A stretch of 49,801 bases of DNA, taken from positions 1-49,801 of the forward strand of contig DYSI01000007.1 in NCBI GenBank assembly GCA_020718275.1, read 5' to 3'. This document shows, piece by piece, positions 33,111 through 42,956 of this stretch. The DNA is from Draconibacterium orientale (lineage in GTDB: Bacteria; Bacteroidota; Bacteroidia; Bacteroidales; UBA1556). The notes under the pieces are model-generated. The model saw nothing but the letters and a program-made list of their open reading frames with translations. It ran no database searches and had not been told where the DNA came from. The position numbers and the translations under genes were made by a program. Each line of letters opens with the position of its first letter. The first letter of the stretch is position 1.

Positions 33111-34673
33111 ATGAACAATAAAAAAACAAAAAAGGTAGATTACCTTGTAAAACGCGCCTTTGATATTCGCCAAAAGACGGAAGCCATTATACACCCAAAA
33201 CGCAATCCTATCGAAGCCCAAAAGAAGCAGCTAAAAAAGCTTTTGCTAAAGGCGGAATTGACGACCATTGGTACTGATTGTAATTTTAGCCAAATTCTAA
33301 AATCTGGCAATTTGGTGGAGGAATTTCAAAAAAACGTCCCCATTTTTGATTATAGTAGCATGTACCACAAGTATTGGAATCGACAATTGAAAGGAGAATC
33401 CTCGGTAACATGGCCCGGAAAAACGAAATATTTCGCCCTAAGCTCAGGAACATCAGAGGCTGCAAGTAAGTATATTCCTATCACCTCCGATATTTTAAAA
33501 TCCATCAAAAAATCGCAGATTCGACTCCTGCTAACCATCACTCAATACCAAGATGTACCCAGCGATTTCTATAAAAAAGGATCCTTACTTATTGGTGGTA
33601 GCACCGAATTGCAATATAACGGAACAAACTATGAAGGTGATTTGAGTGGAATCACTGCTAAAACTATCCCCTTTTGGTTTCAGAAATACTATAAACCAGG
33701 CAAGAAAATATCGAAACTGAATGACTGGGACTACAAACTAAAAGAAATTGTAAAAAATGCTCCCAAATGGGATATTGTACTCATTGCCGGTGTTCCTGCA
33801 TGGATACAAATTGTACTCGAAAAAATCATTGAAGAATATAAGCTAAACAACATCCATGACCTATGGCCAGACCTCACTTTCTTTATCCATAGTGGCGTTT
33901 CGATTGCACCTTACGTTAAAAGCTTTGAAAAAATATTTGGCAAACCGGTGCATTATCGCGAATCATATTTCGCAAGCGAAGGATTTATAGCCAGTGCTAT
34001 TGACCCTAAAAATGCGGAAATGACGATGCTTTACGAAGGTGGTAACTTTTACGAATTTATCCCTTTCAACGAACAAAATTTTAGCCCTGAAGGTAATCTT
34101 TTGCCATCCGCTAAAGCTATTTGGGTAGACCAAGTGCAAGAAAATGAAAATTATGCAATCCTACTTTCAACGAACGGAGGATCATGGCGTTACTTAATTG
34201 GTGATACCATTATGTTTACTAATATTGCGAAGCACGAAATAAAAATTACTGGACGAACCAAACACTACCTTAGTGTTGCCGGCGAGCATTTATCGCTCGA
34301 TAATATGAGTAGAGCCATCGAACTTACTCAAGACGAACTAAATATTATCATCAATGAATTCACTGTTTTCGCCGAACGCCACCATAGCATGTTTGCCCAC
34401 CATTGGTACATTGGCTCAGACCAAATTATTGATAATAAAGTAGTTTCCCAATGCATTGATAAGCATTTAGCAACTTTAAATGATGATTATCGCGTGGAAC
34501 GTTTAGAAGCTATTCGCGATGTTATGGTGGATATTATACCTGAAAAAGCCTTTTATCAATACATGGAATGGAAAGGAAAACTTGGTAGCGCCAATAAATT
34601 TCCGAGAGTGCTTAAAGGTGACCGAATTGACGAGTGGAAGGCTTTTCTTAAAGAAAGAGAATTTTCAAAATAA
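33111..34673 (+). CDS. GH3-family (auxin-responsive) adenylating protein
   Basis: This 520-residue protein belongs to the GH3 branch of ANL adenylating enzymes. The ATP-binding region includes FALSSGTSEAASKYIP (about residues 103-118). YRESYFASEGF, GGNFYEFIP and the C-terminal TGRTKHYLSVAGEHLS hinge follow. Plant GH3 enzymes join acyl acids such as jasmonate or auxin to amino acids. Bacterial members are common in Bacteroidota but uncharacterised as far as I know. A possible -7 element TAATTTTG lies at 33041-33048. The gene stands alone. Confidence 0.85.
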   Translation: MNNKKTKKVDYLVKRAFDIRQKTEAIIHPKRNPIEAQKKQLKKLLLKAELTTIGTDCNFSQILKSGNLVEEFQKNVPIFDYSSMYHKYWNRQLKGESSVTWPGKTKYFALSSGTSEAASKYIPITSDILKSIKKSQIRLLLTITQYQDVPSDFYKKGSLLIGGSTELQYNGTNYEGDLSGITAKTIPFWFQKYYKPGKKISKLNDWDYKLKEIVKNAPKWDIVLIAGVPAWIQIVLEKIIEEYKLNNIHDLWPDLTFFIHSGVSIAPYVKSFEKIFGKPVHYRESYFASEGFIASAIDPKNAEMTMLYEGGNFYEFIPFNEQNFSPEGNLLPSAKAIWVDQVQENENYAILLSTNGGSWRYLIGDTIMFTNIAKHEIKITGRTKHYLSVAGEHLSLDNMSRAIELTQDELNIIINEFTVFAERHHSMFAHHWYIGSDQIIDNKVVSQCIDKHLATLNDDYRVERLEAIRDVMVDIIPEKAFYQYMEWKGKLGSANKFPRVLKGDRIDEWKAFLKEREFSK

Positions 34674-35041
34674 ATTATTATCAATTCATGCCTACTAAAA
34701 ATTATTCAATCAAATAAGATTACATCATTTTATTCTCGCTTAATTTTTTTAGACTTTGTTTTTTCTTTTTTGAATAATGCGAGTATATAATTGATATTAA
34801 ATTGATAATGAACCTATTTTGTCTATAACAAATCAATATGTGCGTAATCTTCTTGATTAGATTGTAGGTTATTGGGTCATCATTTTGGAAAACGGCATCC
34901 GCAAGAATATTCATCATTAAGTTATATTGTTTTTATTTTTGTGAAAGAAAAAAAAGAAAAAAAAACAAAACATAAACTTTTTTAAAACTATTGCGTACAA
35001 AAAGCCAGCGATATATTTGTTCCCCCTAAAAACACTTACTT
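34674..35041. other. Intergenic region upstream of the GAF/PAS sensor
   Basis: This 368-base AT-rich spacer holds a good promoter at 34991-35019. A minus-strand 65-codon open frame at 34720-34917 is very Lys, Ile and Asn rich and has no recognisable family. It could be a small gene but is more likely chance. Confidence 0.5.
34991..35019 (+). promoter_or_regulatory. Promoter of the GAF/PAS sensor
   Basis: TTG (34991-34993), an 18-base spacer and TATATTTG (35012-35019) match the Bacteroidota consensus. The start codon lies at 35042. Confidence 0.7.
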
Positions 35042-36550
35042 ATGAATGATTTACTTCTCAATGTCATCATCATGATTGCAACTGCAGGATTCTCTGCATT
35101 TTTTGTCTTGAGATATTTTTATAAAAATTCAATTCTTACGGTCGTTGGGTATTCCATAATAGTTTTGGCCTTGGTAGTTGCAGTACTTACTGATGTTTCC
35201 ATTAAACTAGCCATAGGATTAAAGGCCTTTATTTGGGCTGTCCCCTTTGTGATAGCGCTGCTAGTTTCCATTTTTAAATATTTGAATTTTCGAATTAAAA
35301 AGCCCTTGTTAAAAATTATTGATACTTTTAAATTATTACAACAAGGTGATATTAAATCAATTGAGAAGTTAAACATTAACACGAAAGACGAATTTGGAGA
35401 ATTTGCGACCATAGCCAATCAGCTAATCGATAACTTCTCTAATATGTCGAAATTTGCACAAGAGATTGAGCACGGCAATTTAGAAACTGAATTTAAGGCA
35501 ATCGGCGAAAGTGATAGTTTAGGGAATGCCCTTTTGGAAATGCAAAAGAGCTTACTCATCGCTCAAAAAGAAGATCAGCAACGCAAATTAGAAGATCGTA
35601 AACAAGCTTGGGTAAATGAGGGACACGCTAAGTTTGGAGAAATTCTTAGAAATAAAGGCGACAACAATAATGATTTGTATACCGATATCATTTCCAACTT
35701 AGTTAAGTATCTGAATGCCAATCAAGGAGGTATTTTCCTAATCAATACCGATAATAAAAATGATCAATATCTTGAATTGGTGGCCATGTACGCTTATAAC
35801 CGTAAAAAATATATTAATAAGCGGTTTGAATTTGGAGAATCCTTAGTGGGTCAATGTGTTTACGAAGGTGAAACTATTTTTATGACCAATTTACCGCCAG
35901 ATTACATCAATATCACCAGCGGACTCGGCAGTGCAAATCCCGATTGCTTAGTTATCGTACCGCTCAAATTTAATGATGCCATTATGGGAGTTATCGAAAT
36001 AGCCTCGTTTGAAGTACTCGAAAAGCACCAAATCAACTTTATCGAGAAACTAGGAGAATCTATTGCTTCAACTATATCGAACTACAAAATCAACCAGCGA
36101 ACTATCAAACTACTGAACGAATCGAAAATGCAGTCGGAAGAACTTGCCGCTCAGGAAGAAGAAATTCGCCAAAATATGGAAGAGCTGCAAACAACCCAAG
36201 AAGAATCGGCTCGCAGAGAACGCGAATTAAATAACATTATAGAATCGCTGAATACCTCCACCTTATACGCTGAATTGGACCTTGATGGCAACATCCTCCA
36301 CATGAATGAACAATATGTCAAATTCATTGGAAGCTCTTTAAATCAAGCACTTGGCAAACCTCTTTCCATATTCTTCAACGGACAAAACGAGCTATTGATG
36401 GAAGCTTATGAGCAAGTAAATGCAGGAATACCTTATAAAACACAGCTCCAAATTGATGAAGCAATCGCGCTCAGTACGTTCTCTTTGGTATTGGATCGAG
36501 AGGATAATCCTTTCAAGATATTGAATATTGGATTGCTTCTTGAAGCCTAA
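35042..36550 (+). CDS. Membrane sensor with HAMP, GAF and PAS domains, no output domain
   Basis: This 502-residue protein has three membrane helices (about 4-24, 31-51, 57-78). A HAMP-like segment follows (85-140), then a GAF domain (about 205-355, with FEFGESLVGQCVYEG), a coiled coil (362-402) and a PAS domain (403-500). It ends after the PAS with no histidine kinase, cyclase or methyl-accepting domain. It may signal by pairing with another protein. The coiled coil between GAF and PAS resembles those of Bacteroidota hybrid sensors. It has a strong promoter. The stop is followed by a convergent macro-domain gene. Confidence 0.82.
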   Translation: MNDLLLNVIIMIATAGFSAFFVLRYFYKNSILTVVGYSIIVLALVVAVLTDVSIKLAIGLKAFIWAVPFVIALLVSIFKYLNFRIKKPLLKIIDTFKLLQQGDIKSIEKLNINTKDEFGEFATIANQLIDNFSNMSKFAQEIEHGNLETEFKAIGESDSLGNALLEMQKSLLIAQKEDQQRKLEDRKQAWVNEGHAKFGEILRNKGDNNNDLYTDIISNLVKYLNANQGGIFLINTDNKNDQYLELVAMYAYNRKKYINKRFEFGESLVGQCVYEGETIFMTNLPPDYINITSGLGSANPDCLVIVPLKFNDAIMGVIEIASFEVLEKHQINFIEKLGESIASTISNYKINQRTIKLLNESKMQSEELAAQEEEIRQNMEELQTTQEESARRERELNNIIESLNTSTLYAELDLDGNILHMNEQYVKFIGSSLNQALGKPLSIFFNGQNELLMEAYEQVNAGIPYKTQLQIDEAIALSTFSLVLDREDNPFKILNIGLLLEA

Positions 36551-36605
36551 TTTCTCAATTAAAAAAAGGCATCGAATGAGTTTGTAAAAGCAGAATGATG
36601 GAACC

Positions 36606-37115
36606 TTATAGCTCCATCTTAGGACAAATTTCTTGGTATATTTTATAGTTGATTTTATCGAAACAAACAAAAATCACATCCATATCTGCATCGATTTCTC
36701 GCAAGAATTTAACCACAGTTTCGAGGGCTATTTGGGCAGCTTCTATTTTAGGAAAGCCAAAAGCACCTGTTGAAATATTAGGAAAAGAGATCGTTTTGCA
36801 ATTATTTTCTTTTGCTAACATCAGCGAATTCCAATAGCATTTTGCCAACAAGTCTGCTTCATTTCCTTTACCACCCTGCCACACAGGCCCAACCGTATGG
36901 ATTACAAATTTAGCTGGTAAGTTATAGGCTTTGGTAATTACCGCTTCGCCAACTTGACAGCCTCCAATAGATTTACAAGCTTCTAATAATTCAGGCCCTG
37001 CAACGCGATGTATGGCACCATCCACTCCTCCTCCTCCCAACAAGCTAGTATTAGCGGCATTTACTATAACATCAACGTTGATTGTCACGATATCGCCCAT
37101 AATTGATTTCTTCAT
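36606..37115 (-). CDS. Macro-domain protein (ADP-ribosyl hydrolase, YmdB-like)
   Basis: This 169-residue macro domain has the ADP-ribose pocket motifs [30 protein letters not shown] and STGAFGFP. The Asn-Ala-Ala-Asn plus [10 protein letters not shown] arrangement is that of active MacroD-type enzymes, which hydrolyse ADP-ribose from proteins or O-acetyl-ADP-ribose. It is not next to an ADP-ribosyltransferase or toxin gene, so its partner is unknown. It is convergent with the sensor gene and separated by 168 bases from the DUF2279 gene. Confidence 0.92.
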   Translation of the reverse strand: MKKSIMGDIVTINVDVIVNAANTSLLGGGGVDGAIHRVAGPELLEACKSIGGCQVGEAVITKAYNLPAKFVIHTVGPVWQGGKGNEADLLAKCYWNSLMLAKENNCKTISFPNISTGAFGFPKIEAAQIALETVVKFLREIDADMDVIFVCFDKINYKIYQEICPKMEL

Positions 37116-37282
37116 CGCTATATTTTATTTAAATTGGTTAATAATTCAATTTGGTTTATCCCTTAGCAAGGCAATTTTTTCAAATTTTTAAGGAGTCAAA
37201 ATTAATGATTTTAAAATAAGTATCTACGCATTTTGATAAAACTTGCAGTTCCATCGCAGTTCATTTTTAATCTAAATAAGAC

Positions 37283-38197
37283 CTAAAAGTAAAGTGGATA
37301 AAAATGAGTGCCCCGATCATCAAATTGTAAGGTGGGCATTGGAAATTTTATAAAGCTAATCACATTAAAAGCCGACTTCAGAAACTTTGAATGGGTAGGA
37401 ATTTTGGTCCAATCGATGTCTAAAGAAAGATAATACTGACGGTACCGATCGAAAGATGGAATATTTACACCATGAACCATCGTTGGGTTACTAAATCCAC
37501 CCAACATACCCTGAGCACCATAACCCACCGCAACATTAAGCCATTTAGGAAATGTACTTTCATCTGGCAAGAAACTGTAGATATTTGCACTCAACCAATA
37601 AGTATGACCATTATAATCTTTCAGTAATTGTTCCATTGCCTTATCTCCCAACACATTCGGTCGATATTGAGCAAAATCAGTAGGATGAAAACTAAATCGT
37701 ACCGAAATGCGCTGCTCTTTCCAAAGCAAAGCCTGCGAAATGTAAAACCCACTGCCTAGCGCATTGGCCGCCATATCACCCCATGAAAAGCCCCATTCCT
37801 GACTATAAGCATCCAACATTTCGATAGACGTTAAATAGAAAAAACCTAAACTTCCGCCATAAATAACTGATCTTGAATGAGAAACACCAGACCAACGTAA
37901 CATATCATAGCCAATTTTGCCTAAATAGTAAGAAGTTTGAAAATGCCCAACTTTATCAATTTGTAACCACTCAGCCTGATCATTAAAGGAATGCCAAGCA
38001 GAATGATCATAATCTTTATACCAAATATAATTAAGTCCTATCACTGAAGCCCCCCACAAACTCCCTTCGATAGCGACCAAACTATACAATCGCTTTGGAT
38101 GCAAGATCGTGTCAGCTGGTAAAATTTGTGAATTTACTGGTTTTATATGAATGAATATCAAGAGTATAGATATCATACTCAGACGAAATAATGGCAT
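37283..38197 (-). CDS. DUF2279-like periplasmic/outer-membrane protein
   Basis: This 304-residue secreted protein has an N-terminal hydrophobic signal (about residues 1-22). A DUF2279 (YfiM-like) region follows over about 40-180, including the DKVGHFQTSYYLGKIGYDML and SQEWGFSWGDMAANALG motifs. The latter is typical of the family, in which conserved His, Asp and Ser positions recall VanZ-like membrane proteins. The function is not known. The C-terminal part is aromatic-rich, consistent with beta strands. It stands alone. Confidence 0.78.
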   Translation of the reverse strand: MPLFRLSMISILLIFIHIKPVNSQILPADTILHPKRLYSLVAIEGSLWGASVIGLNYIWYKDYDHSAWHSFNDQAEWLQIDKVGHFQTSYYLGKIGYDMLRWSGVSHSRSVIYGGSLGFFYLTSIEMLDAYSQEWGFSWGDMAANALGSGFYISQALLWKEQRISVRFSFHPTDFAQYRPNVLGDKAMEQLLKDYNGHTYWLSANIYSFLPDESTFPKWLNVAVGYGAQGMLGGFSNPTMVHGVNIPSFDRYRQYYLSLDIDWTKIPTHSKFLKSAFNVISFIKFPMPTLQFDDRGTHFYPLYF

Positions 38198-38604
38198 AGG
38201 CTTTTCAACTCAAATTGTAGTGGTAAAAGTATAAAATAAGCAAGAAAGTTAAAAACAAATTTGAATGAAGGAGGTATTAAATCATTATGACCATGATGCC
38301 ATTGCATATAACCTATTAAACAATCTCAATATATCTACACATTCTGTTCATTTTGCACTAAAAAATTTGGGAGCTATTTCATTTGAATAATTTTGAAGCA
38401 ATTTAAGTAACGCAAATGTTTCCTTAGCCATATCGAGAGCAAAACAACCAATTCTGCAACTTAAGAAGCGCCCGTAGAGCCTACAAAATTATTCACCTTA
38501 GCAGGTTAATAATTCATTGAAATCATTCCAAAGCCCTTATAATAATTAGTTAATCTTGAGTTTGCAATTTGCAATGAAATTTTCATTCAGCATATACGAA
38601 TTCA
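38198..38604. other. Intergenic region with a possible small open frame
   Basis: This 407-base region lies between divergent genes. It contains a 41-codon plus-strand frame (38265-38390) and otherwise no recognisable RNA, repeat or strong promoter. A near match to TAnnTTTG (TAATCTTG) is seen upstream of the 38605 gene. Confidence 0.5.
38265..38390 (+). CDS. Possible 41-residue small protein or gene remnant (doubtful)
   Basis: The ATG at 38265 opens a 41-codon frame ending in TAA (38388-38390). Its product (starting MKEVLNHYDHDAIAYNLLNN) has an ordinary amino-acid composition and a predicted amphipathic helix, more protein-like than a random AT-rich frame. I recognise no family. It could be a small gene, a leader or a degraded fragment. 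Confidence 0.25.
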   Translation: MKEVLNHYDHDAIAYNLLNNLNISTHSVHFALKNLGAISFE

Positions 38605-41196
38605 ATGAAGCGAAACCATATCTTGACAATCATACTTTATCTACTGTTTATCTCTAATAATCAAGGGATTTCGCAGGATATGATTGTGTATGATGAGTTT
38701 CGGAAACCCGTATCTCACCTATCATTTTTACCTTACGAAACAGTAGAATCGCTTCCAAATTCTTTTATCAATGCGCTGTCTGAAGCACAAGGCAAAATGA
38801 GATCCTTTTGGTTCATCGAATTACAATTGCAGATTCATAGCCAAATGATCAAACAGCTTCCAAATAGATATCGCATTAATATTCAATTTGATAGCCTAAC
38901 AATAGTTGGAAATTTTGACTATAAAGGATTTGATTTTACCCAATTAATTCTACCCAATCAGTGGGCGCTGCAATACGAAATCTACGAGCAAAACACTCAG
39001 ACATCCCAGAGCAAAAAAATCACCCTTGATCCAACTCATTTCATCGCATTTCGATTCGATAGTACATTAATTGATTCTTCCGATAAAGCCTCATTAACTA
39101 TTAGAAATGAGAAGCTTGTATACAAATACAGCTCACAACAAAAGACTGATTTTGAGCAAGCTATTGGACTTATCAATACCTATTATGACGAAGGCAAACT
39201 TATGCAAGCCATACAAACAGAAATCAGTCTTCTCGACACCGCTAGTATTGATAAAATACTATTGGAAAGCATTGATTTAAAATACATAAAAAAAACTTTT
39301 GACAAGCTTAAGTTGCCTAATTATGCGGATGATTTGAACTTAAGCAGTAAAGACCCCGCCAATTTTTTTACACATTATCAATTACTTAGCTCAAACATTG
39401 AACAATTAAACAACTTTTATCAGTCGCGTGTAAAACTGTTGGATACACTATTTTATCAAAAAGGAATGCAGTTGCTTCAAAACAAAAACGCAAGCCTAGC
39501 AAAAGAATATTTTCAGAAATCTCTGAATTTTGATTCTACTTTCATAAACAGTCATTACCAATTAGCGAAACTTGATTTTGAGCAATCTGACTACCTCAAG
39601 GCAGCAGGGCACATCAACAAAGCGCTTGATCAAAGTATTAACCATAGGGAAATAAATCAATTGGCCAATGAGCTTTATGAAGCCATGCTACAACAAGGTA
39701 TTAAATGGAATAATGAGGAAAACTTTACGGCAAGTTTAGATTTTTTGCAAAAAGCTGCCGCCTTTTGTGCTCGAAATCAAAATGTTATTACATGTAATCC
39801 AATCGAAAGCAAAGCTATTAACGAAGCAAAATATGGTCTTTATGAATCCTATCTTAAAATCACCAGAGCAAGCCTTCGGCAGAGCAAATTAAGCATGGCC
39901 CAATCCTATCTCAATACTGCTTACGATTATCAAATTAAATATCCTGAAGCCATTGCCAGCACCCACATAGCCGATGCATTGCAAAACTTACTTATTACTG
40001 AATATTTACGTATTAGCATCGAACTATTTCAACGAAACAAAGTTCAGAAATCGAAAACCTATCTCCATTTGGCTGACAGTATCGCTAATATACGTCAACT
40101 ATATGATGGACAGAAATTCGTTGCAAATGCAAAACGCCAAATTGAGGTTAAAAAAGAAGAAATCAAACCAAGCTCAACAACTCAAATGACGGAACAAAGT
40201 ATTGAGATAAAACCGACCGAAAAAATCATGAGTTCATTGGACTCGGCCCACTGCGCTTACCGGCAGTTTTATAAAAATGGGGTTGAATACCACCAATCAA
40301 AAAATGATGTACAGGCCTTTATTCAATTTCAGCAAGCCGACAGTCTGCAAAAACAATTTCATTTTGGGTCTCCAGATTCACTCCATCAGCTAATGAGCCT
40401 GAGCGCCCCAAGCTATTTATTACAATATCTTCAATCAGGAAGTTTACAGGTTTGGGCCATGCGTTTCGACTTAGCAGAAAATATCCTAAATCAAGCTAAA
40501 AATATTATTAATGTATTGAATCTAAATGACAATACAGAATTATCTAAAGCCTTAATTCAATTAGAAAACGAATTAAAAAAGGAAATTTACAAGCGAGTAA
40601 GTCGGTCATTTGAGCAAAATATGAATAAAGCACAGCAGAGTTTCCTGTTCACCGACTATCTTTCAGGCCTTGAATATTGCCGTGCCGCAATCGCATTGAG
40701 CGATAGTTTTCCCAGCATGGGTTTTAATGTAGATTTTCCAAAAAGCCTGCTTATAAAATACAAACAGCCCATTGCCTACCAATTGCTGATTACAAAGGCT
40801 AAAACTGCCTGTATGCAGGCTGAATACGATTCTGCCATCTTATATTACGATAGTGTGCAATGGATGTTTAGCCAACTAAAAGCAAATATCCCGAACTTAA
40901 ACCAATTCACTTTGTTGGCGCTTATTCAGCATTGTAATCAATCAGGAATTTATGATAAAGCATTGGAATACAGCTTCTCTAATAACTTAAGTGAGTATGT
41001 ATTTCCAATTTTGCAGCTAGCTGAATCGAAGGAGTTAACTATTTCGTCAAGCTTAATGATACAAAGCATGGAAATGCTTGCCAAGCTAGACAAAGCCCAA
41101 TATCCACAAGGGAATAAAGTCGACCTATTCGATTTTAGGTTTGGTAAATCCAACTATTATAAAAAGTACAGAAAGTATTATTATTCAATATTTTAG
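38605..41196 (+). CDS. Large secreted TPR-like repeat protein of unknown function
   Basis: This 863-residue protein has a signal peptide (about 1-23). A beta-rich N-terminal part follows (about 25-170), with helical repeats over most of the rest. A clear TPR-like unit is seen near residues 297-345 (AKEYFQKSLNFDSTFINSHY, then YLKAAGHINKALDQS), and more repeats near 560-800. I recognise no catalytic motif or membrane anchor. It lies 5 bases before an M23 peptidase gene and probably forms an operon with it, so it may be a periplasmic partner or scaffold of cell-wall remodelling. That role is inferred only from adjacency. Confidence 0.7.
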   Translation: MKRNHILTIILYLLFISNNQGISQDMIVYDEFRKPVSHLSFLPYETVESLPNSFINALSEAQGKMRSFWFIELQLQIHSQMIKQLPNRYRINIQFDSLTIVGNFDYKGFDFTQLILPNQWALQYEIYEQNTQTSQSKKITLDPTHFIAFRFDSTLIDSSDKASLTIRNEKLVYKYSSQQKTDFEQAIGLINTYYDEGKLMQAIQTEISLLDTASIDKILLESIDLKYIKKTFDKLKLPNYADDLNLSSKDPANFFTHYQLLSSNIEQLNNFYQSRVKLLDTLFYQKGMQLLQNKNASLAKEYFQKSLNFDSTFINSHYQLAKLDFEQSDYLKAAGHINKALDQSINHREINQLANELYEAMLQQGIKWNNEENFTASLDFLQKAAAFCARNQNVITCNPIESKAINEAKYGLYESYLKITRASLRQSKLSMAQSYLNTAYDYQIKYPEAIASTHIADALQNLLITEYLRISIELFQRNKVQKSKTYLHLADSIANIRQLYDGQKFVANAKRQIEVKKEEIKPSSTTQMTEQSIEIKPTEKIMSSLDSAHCAYRQFYKNGVEYHQSKNDVQAFIQFQQADSLQKQFHFGSPDSLHQLMSLSAPSYLLQYLQSGSLQVWAMRFDLAENILNQAKNIINVLNLNDNTELSKALIQLENELKKEIYKRVSRSFEQNMNKAQQSFLFTDYLSGLEYCRAAIALSDSFPSMGFNVDFPKSLLIKYKQPIAYQLLITKAKTACMQAEYDSAILYYDSVQWMFSQLKANIPNLNQFTLLALIQHCNQSGIYDKALEYSFSNNLSEYVFPILQLAESKELTISSSLMIQSMEMLAKLDKAQYPQGNKVDLFDFRFGKSNYYKKYRKYYYSIF

Positions 41197-41201
41197 AAAA
41201 G

Positions 41202-42929
41202 ATGACTAAAACTTATACTTCACCAATACTATACCAAAAATTTGTAGGAATTATAGTACTTATCCTGGCTTTTCAGATTGGAAATGCACAGTTAAATTAT
41301 CCTCAAAACTACTTCATAGCGCCCCTCGATCTACCATTAATTCTTGCTGGTAGTTTTGCTGAACCTAGATCAAATCACTTCCATTCTGGCCTCGACTTAA
41401 AAACCAATTCAGAAACAGGAAAAAAAGTTTTTGCGGTAGCAGATGGATATGTTTCGCGCATCAATGTATCTCCTTCAGGTTATGGTAATGCTATTTATAT
41501 ACAGCACCCAAACGGATATACCTCCGTTTACGCACATGTAGAAACTTTTTCGGAGTCTGTTAACCAATTAGTTAAATACACACAATACATGCGGAAGTCT
41601 TTTTCCGTAAATATTTACCCAAAAGTGGGATCCATCCCAGTAAAACAAGGAGAAATTATTGCCCGCAGTGGCAATAGCGGGAGTTCCGAAGGTCCTCATC
41701 TCCATTTCGAAATACGAGACAGCCGAACCGAAGAGCCCATAAATCCACTTTTATTCGGATACCAAATTGCCGATACACAATTTCCTATTATCGAAAAGCT
41801 AAGGCTTTATTCGCTGAACGGCGACTTGCCAAGCAATTTTCAAGAATATAATCTTAGCAAAAAAACAAAAAATTGTCAGATAAAAGAAGACACTATAACC
41901 TTGAAAAACAATAGATTATATGCAGCAATTAAGGCCTATGACCTTTGGGATAATGCCAATAATCAGAATGGTATTTATGAAATTAAATATTATTTTGATG
42001 ATCAATTATATTTTCATTTTAAGGCGGATCGTATCAATTTTGCCAATCAACGAACCATCAATGCATATCTAGATTACGAAAGCTATATCCTTGATAACAT
42101 AAGATTTCAAAAAGCATTCATCGAAAAAAACGTTTCCATTCGTAATGTAAAAAAAGTAATGAATCGGGGTATTCTTCAAATTCACGACAGTCTTGTCCAC
42201 CGCCTTAGAATTGAAGCTACGGATTATGCCGGACAGACCAGTATGCTTGAAGTAAAGCTCAGAAAAAGCAAGCAAACAGTAGAAAAAAAGCCGCTCGTTG
42301 TTCCAAATATGGATTGCAAAAAACGAAATAGCTATCATGAGGAACACCTGCAACTGGAAATTCCACTCGGAGCTTTTTACAGCGATCAAAATTTCTGGGC
42401 AAAGACTTATCCACAAACAGATCAATACTTTAGCCCTATCTTCGAGCTGTATAAGCCCAGTGTTCCTCTTCACTTATATTGCACTTTAAGAATTGTTCCC
42501 GATACGAGCTTAGATTCAAAACTATACTCAAAGGCAGGCATTGTTCGTCTAAAGAAAAACACCCTTGAATGGGAAGGTGGAAAATTTCACGGGAACTACC
42601 TCGAAACTAAAATTCGTGAATTTGGAACCTACACTATCCAAATTGACAGCCTAGCGCCTTCCTTAATTCCCATAGAAATTACTGATAATCAAAATGTAAG
42701 TAATTTAAAGCAAATCAGTTTTGAAATTAACGATAACTTATCAGGAATAAAAAGCTATCAAGCCATCTTAGACGGTCGTTGGCTGCTTTTTGCCTATGAT
42801 TTAAAAAGCCATCGAATTACGTATCAAATGGACGAAAATTTTCCAATGGGCGAGCATAATTTAGAAGTGGAAATCACTGACCAAGTTGGGAATAGCACAA
42901 AAAGAAGTTTCCAACTGAAACGAGACTAA
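41202..42929 (+). CDS. Secreted M23 family metallopeptidase (LytM-like)
   Basis: This 575-residue protein has a signal peptide (about 12-29). An M23 domain follows (about 55-185) with all zinc and catalytic residues: H61 and D65 in HSGLD, H112 in VYAH, and H166 and H168 in HLHFE. The family cuts peptide cross-links in peptidoglycan or glycine-rich peptides. A long C-terminal beta-rich extension (about 190-575) is typical of Bacteroidota members and ends with an Ig-like fold (about 490-575, including DNLSGIKSYQ). It is 5 bases after the TPR-like gene and 27 bases before tRNA-Arg. Confidence 0.9.
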   Translation: MTKTYTSPILYQKFVGIIVLILAFQIGNAQLNYPQNYFIAPLDLPLILAGSFAEPRSNHFHSGLDLKTNSETGKKVFAVADGYVSRINVSPSGYGNAIYIQHPNGYTSVYAHVETFSESVNQLVKYTQYMRKSFSVNIYPKVGSIPVKQGEIIARSGNSGSSEGPHLHFEIRDSRTEEPINPLLFGYQIADTQFPIIEKLRLYSLNGDLPSNFQEYNLSKKTKNCQIKEDTITLKNNRLYAAIKAYDLWDNANNQNGIYEIKYYFDDQLYFHFKADRINFANQRTINAYLDYESYILDNIRFQKAFIEKNVSIRNVKKVMNRGILQIHDSLVHRLRIEATDYAGQTSMLEVKLRKSKQTVEKKPLVVPNMDCKKRNSYHEEHLQLEIPLGAFYSDQNFWAKTYPQTDQYFSPIFELYKPSVPLHLYCTLRIVPDTSLDSKLYSKAGIVRLKKNTLEWEGGKFHGNYLETKIREFGTYTIQIDSLAPSLIPIEITDNQNVSNLKQISFEINDNLSGIKSYQAILDGRWLLFAYDLKSHRITYQMDENFPMGEHNLEVEITDQVGNSTKRSFQLKRD

Positions 42930-42937
42930 AAAATACC

Positions 42938-42945
42938 TACTTTTG
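42938..42945 (+). promoter_or_regulatory. -7 element before tRNA-Arg
   Basis: TACTTTTG matches TAnnTTTG and lies 11 bases before the tRNA 5' end. The tRNA may thus be transcribed independently of the M23 gene. Confidence 0.4.
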
Positions 42946-42956
42946 CGCTCTATTCA

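Noticed and set aside
34720-34917. Minus-strand 65-codon open frame in the spacer before the sensor gene
   Set aside because: It is Lys/Ile/Asn rich with no family resemblance and no good promoter. Probably chance, so it is not listed as a gene.
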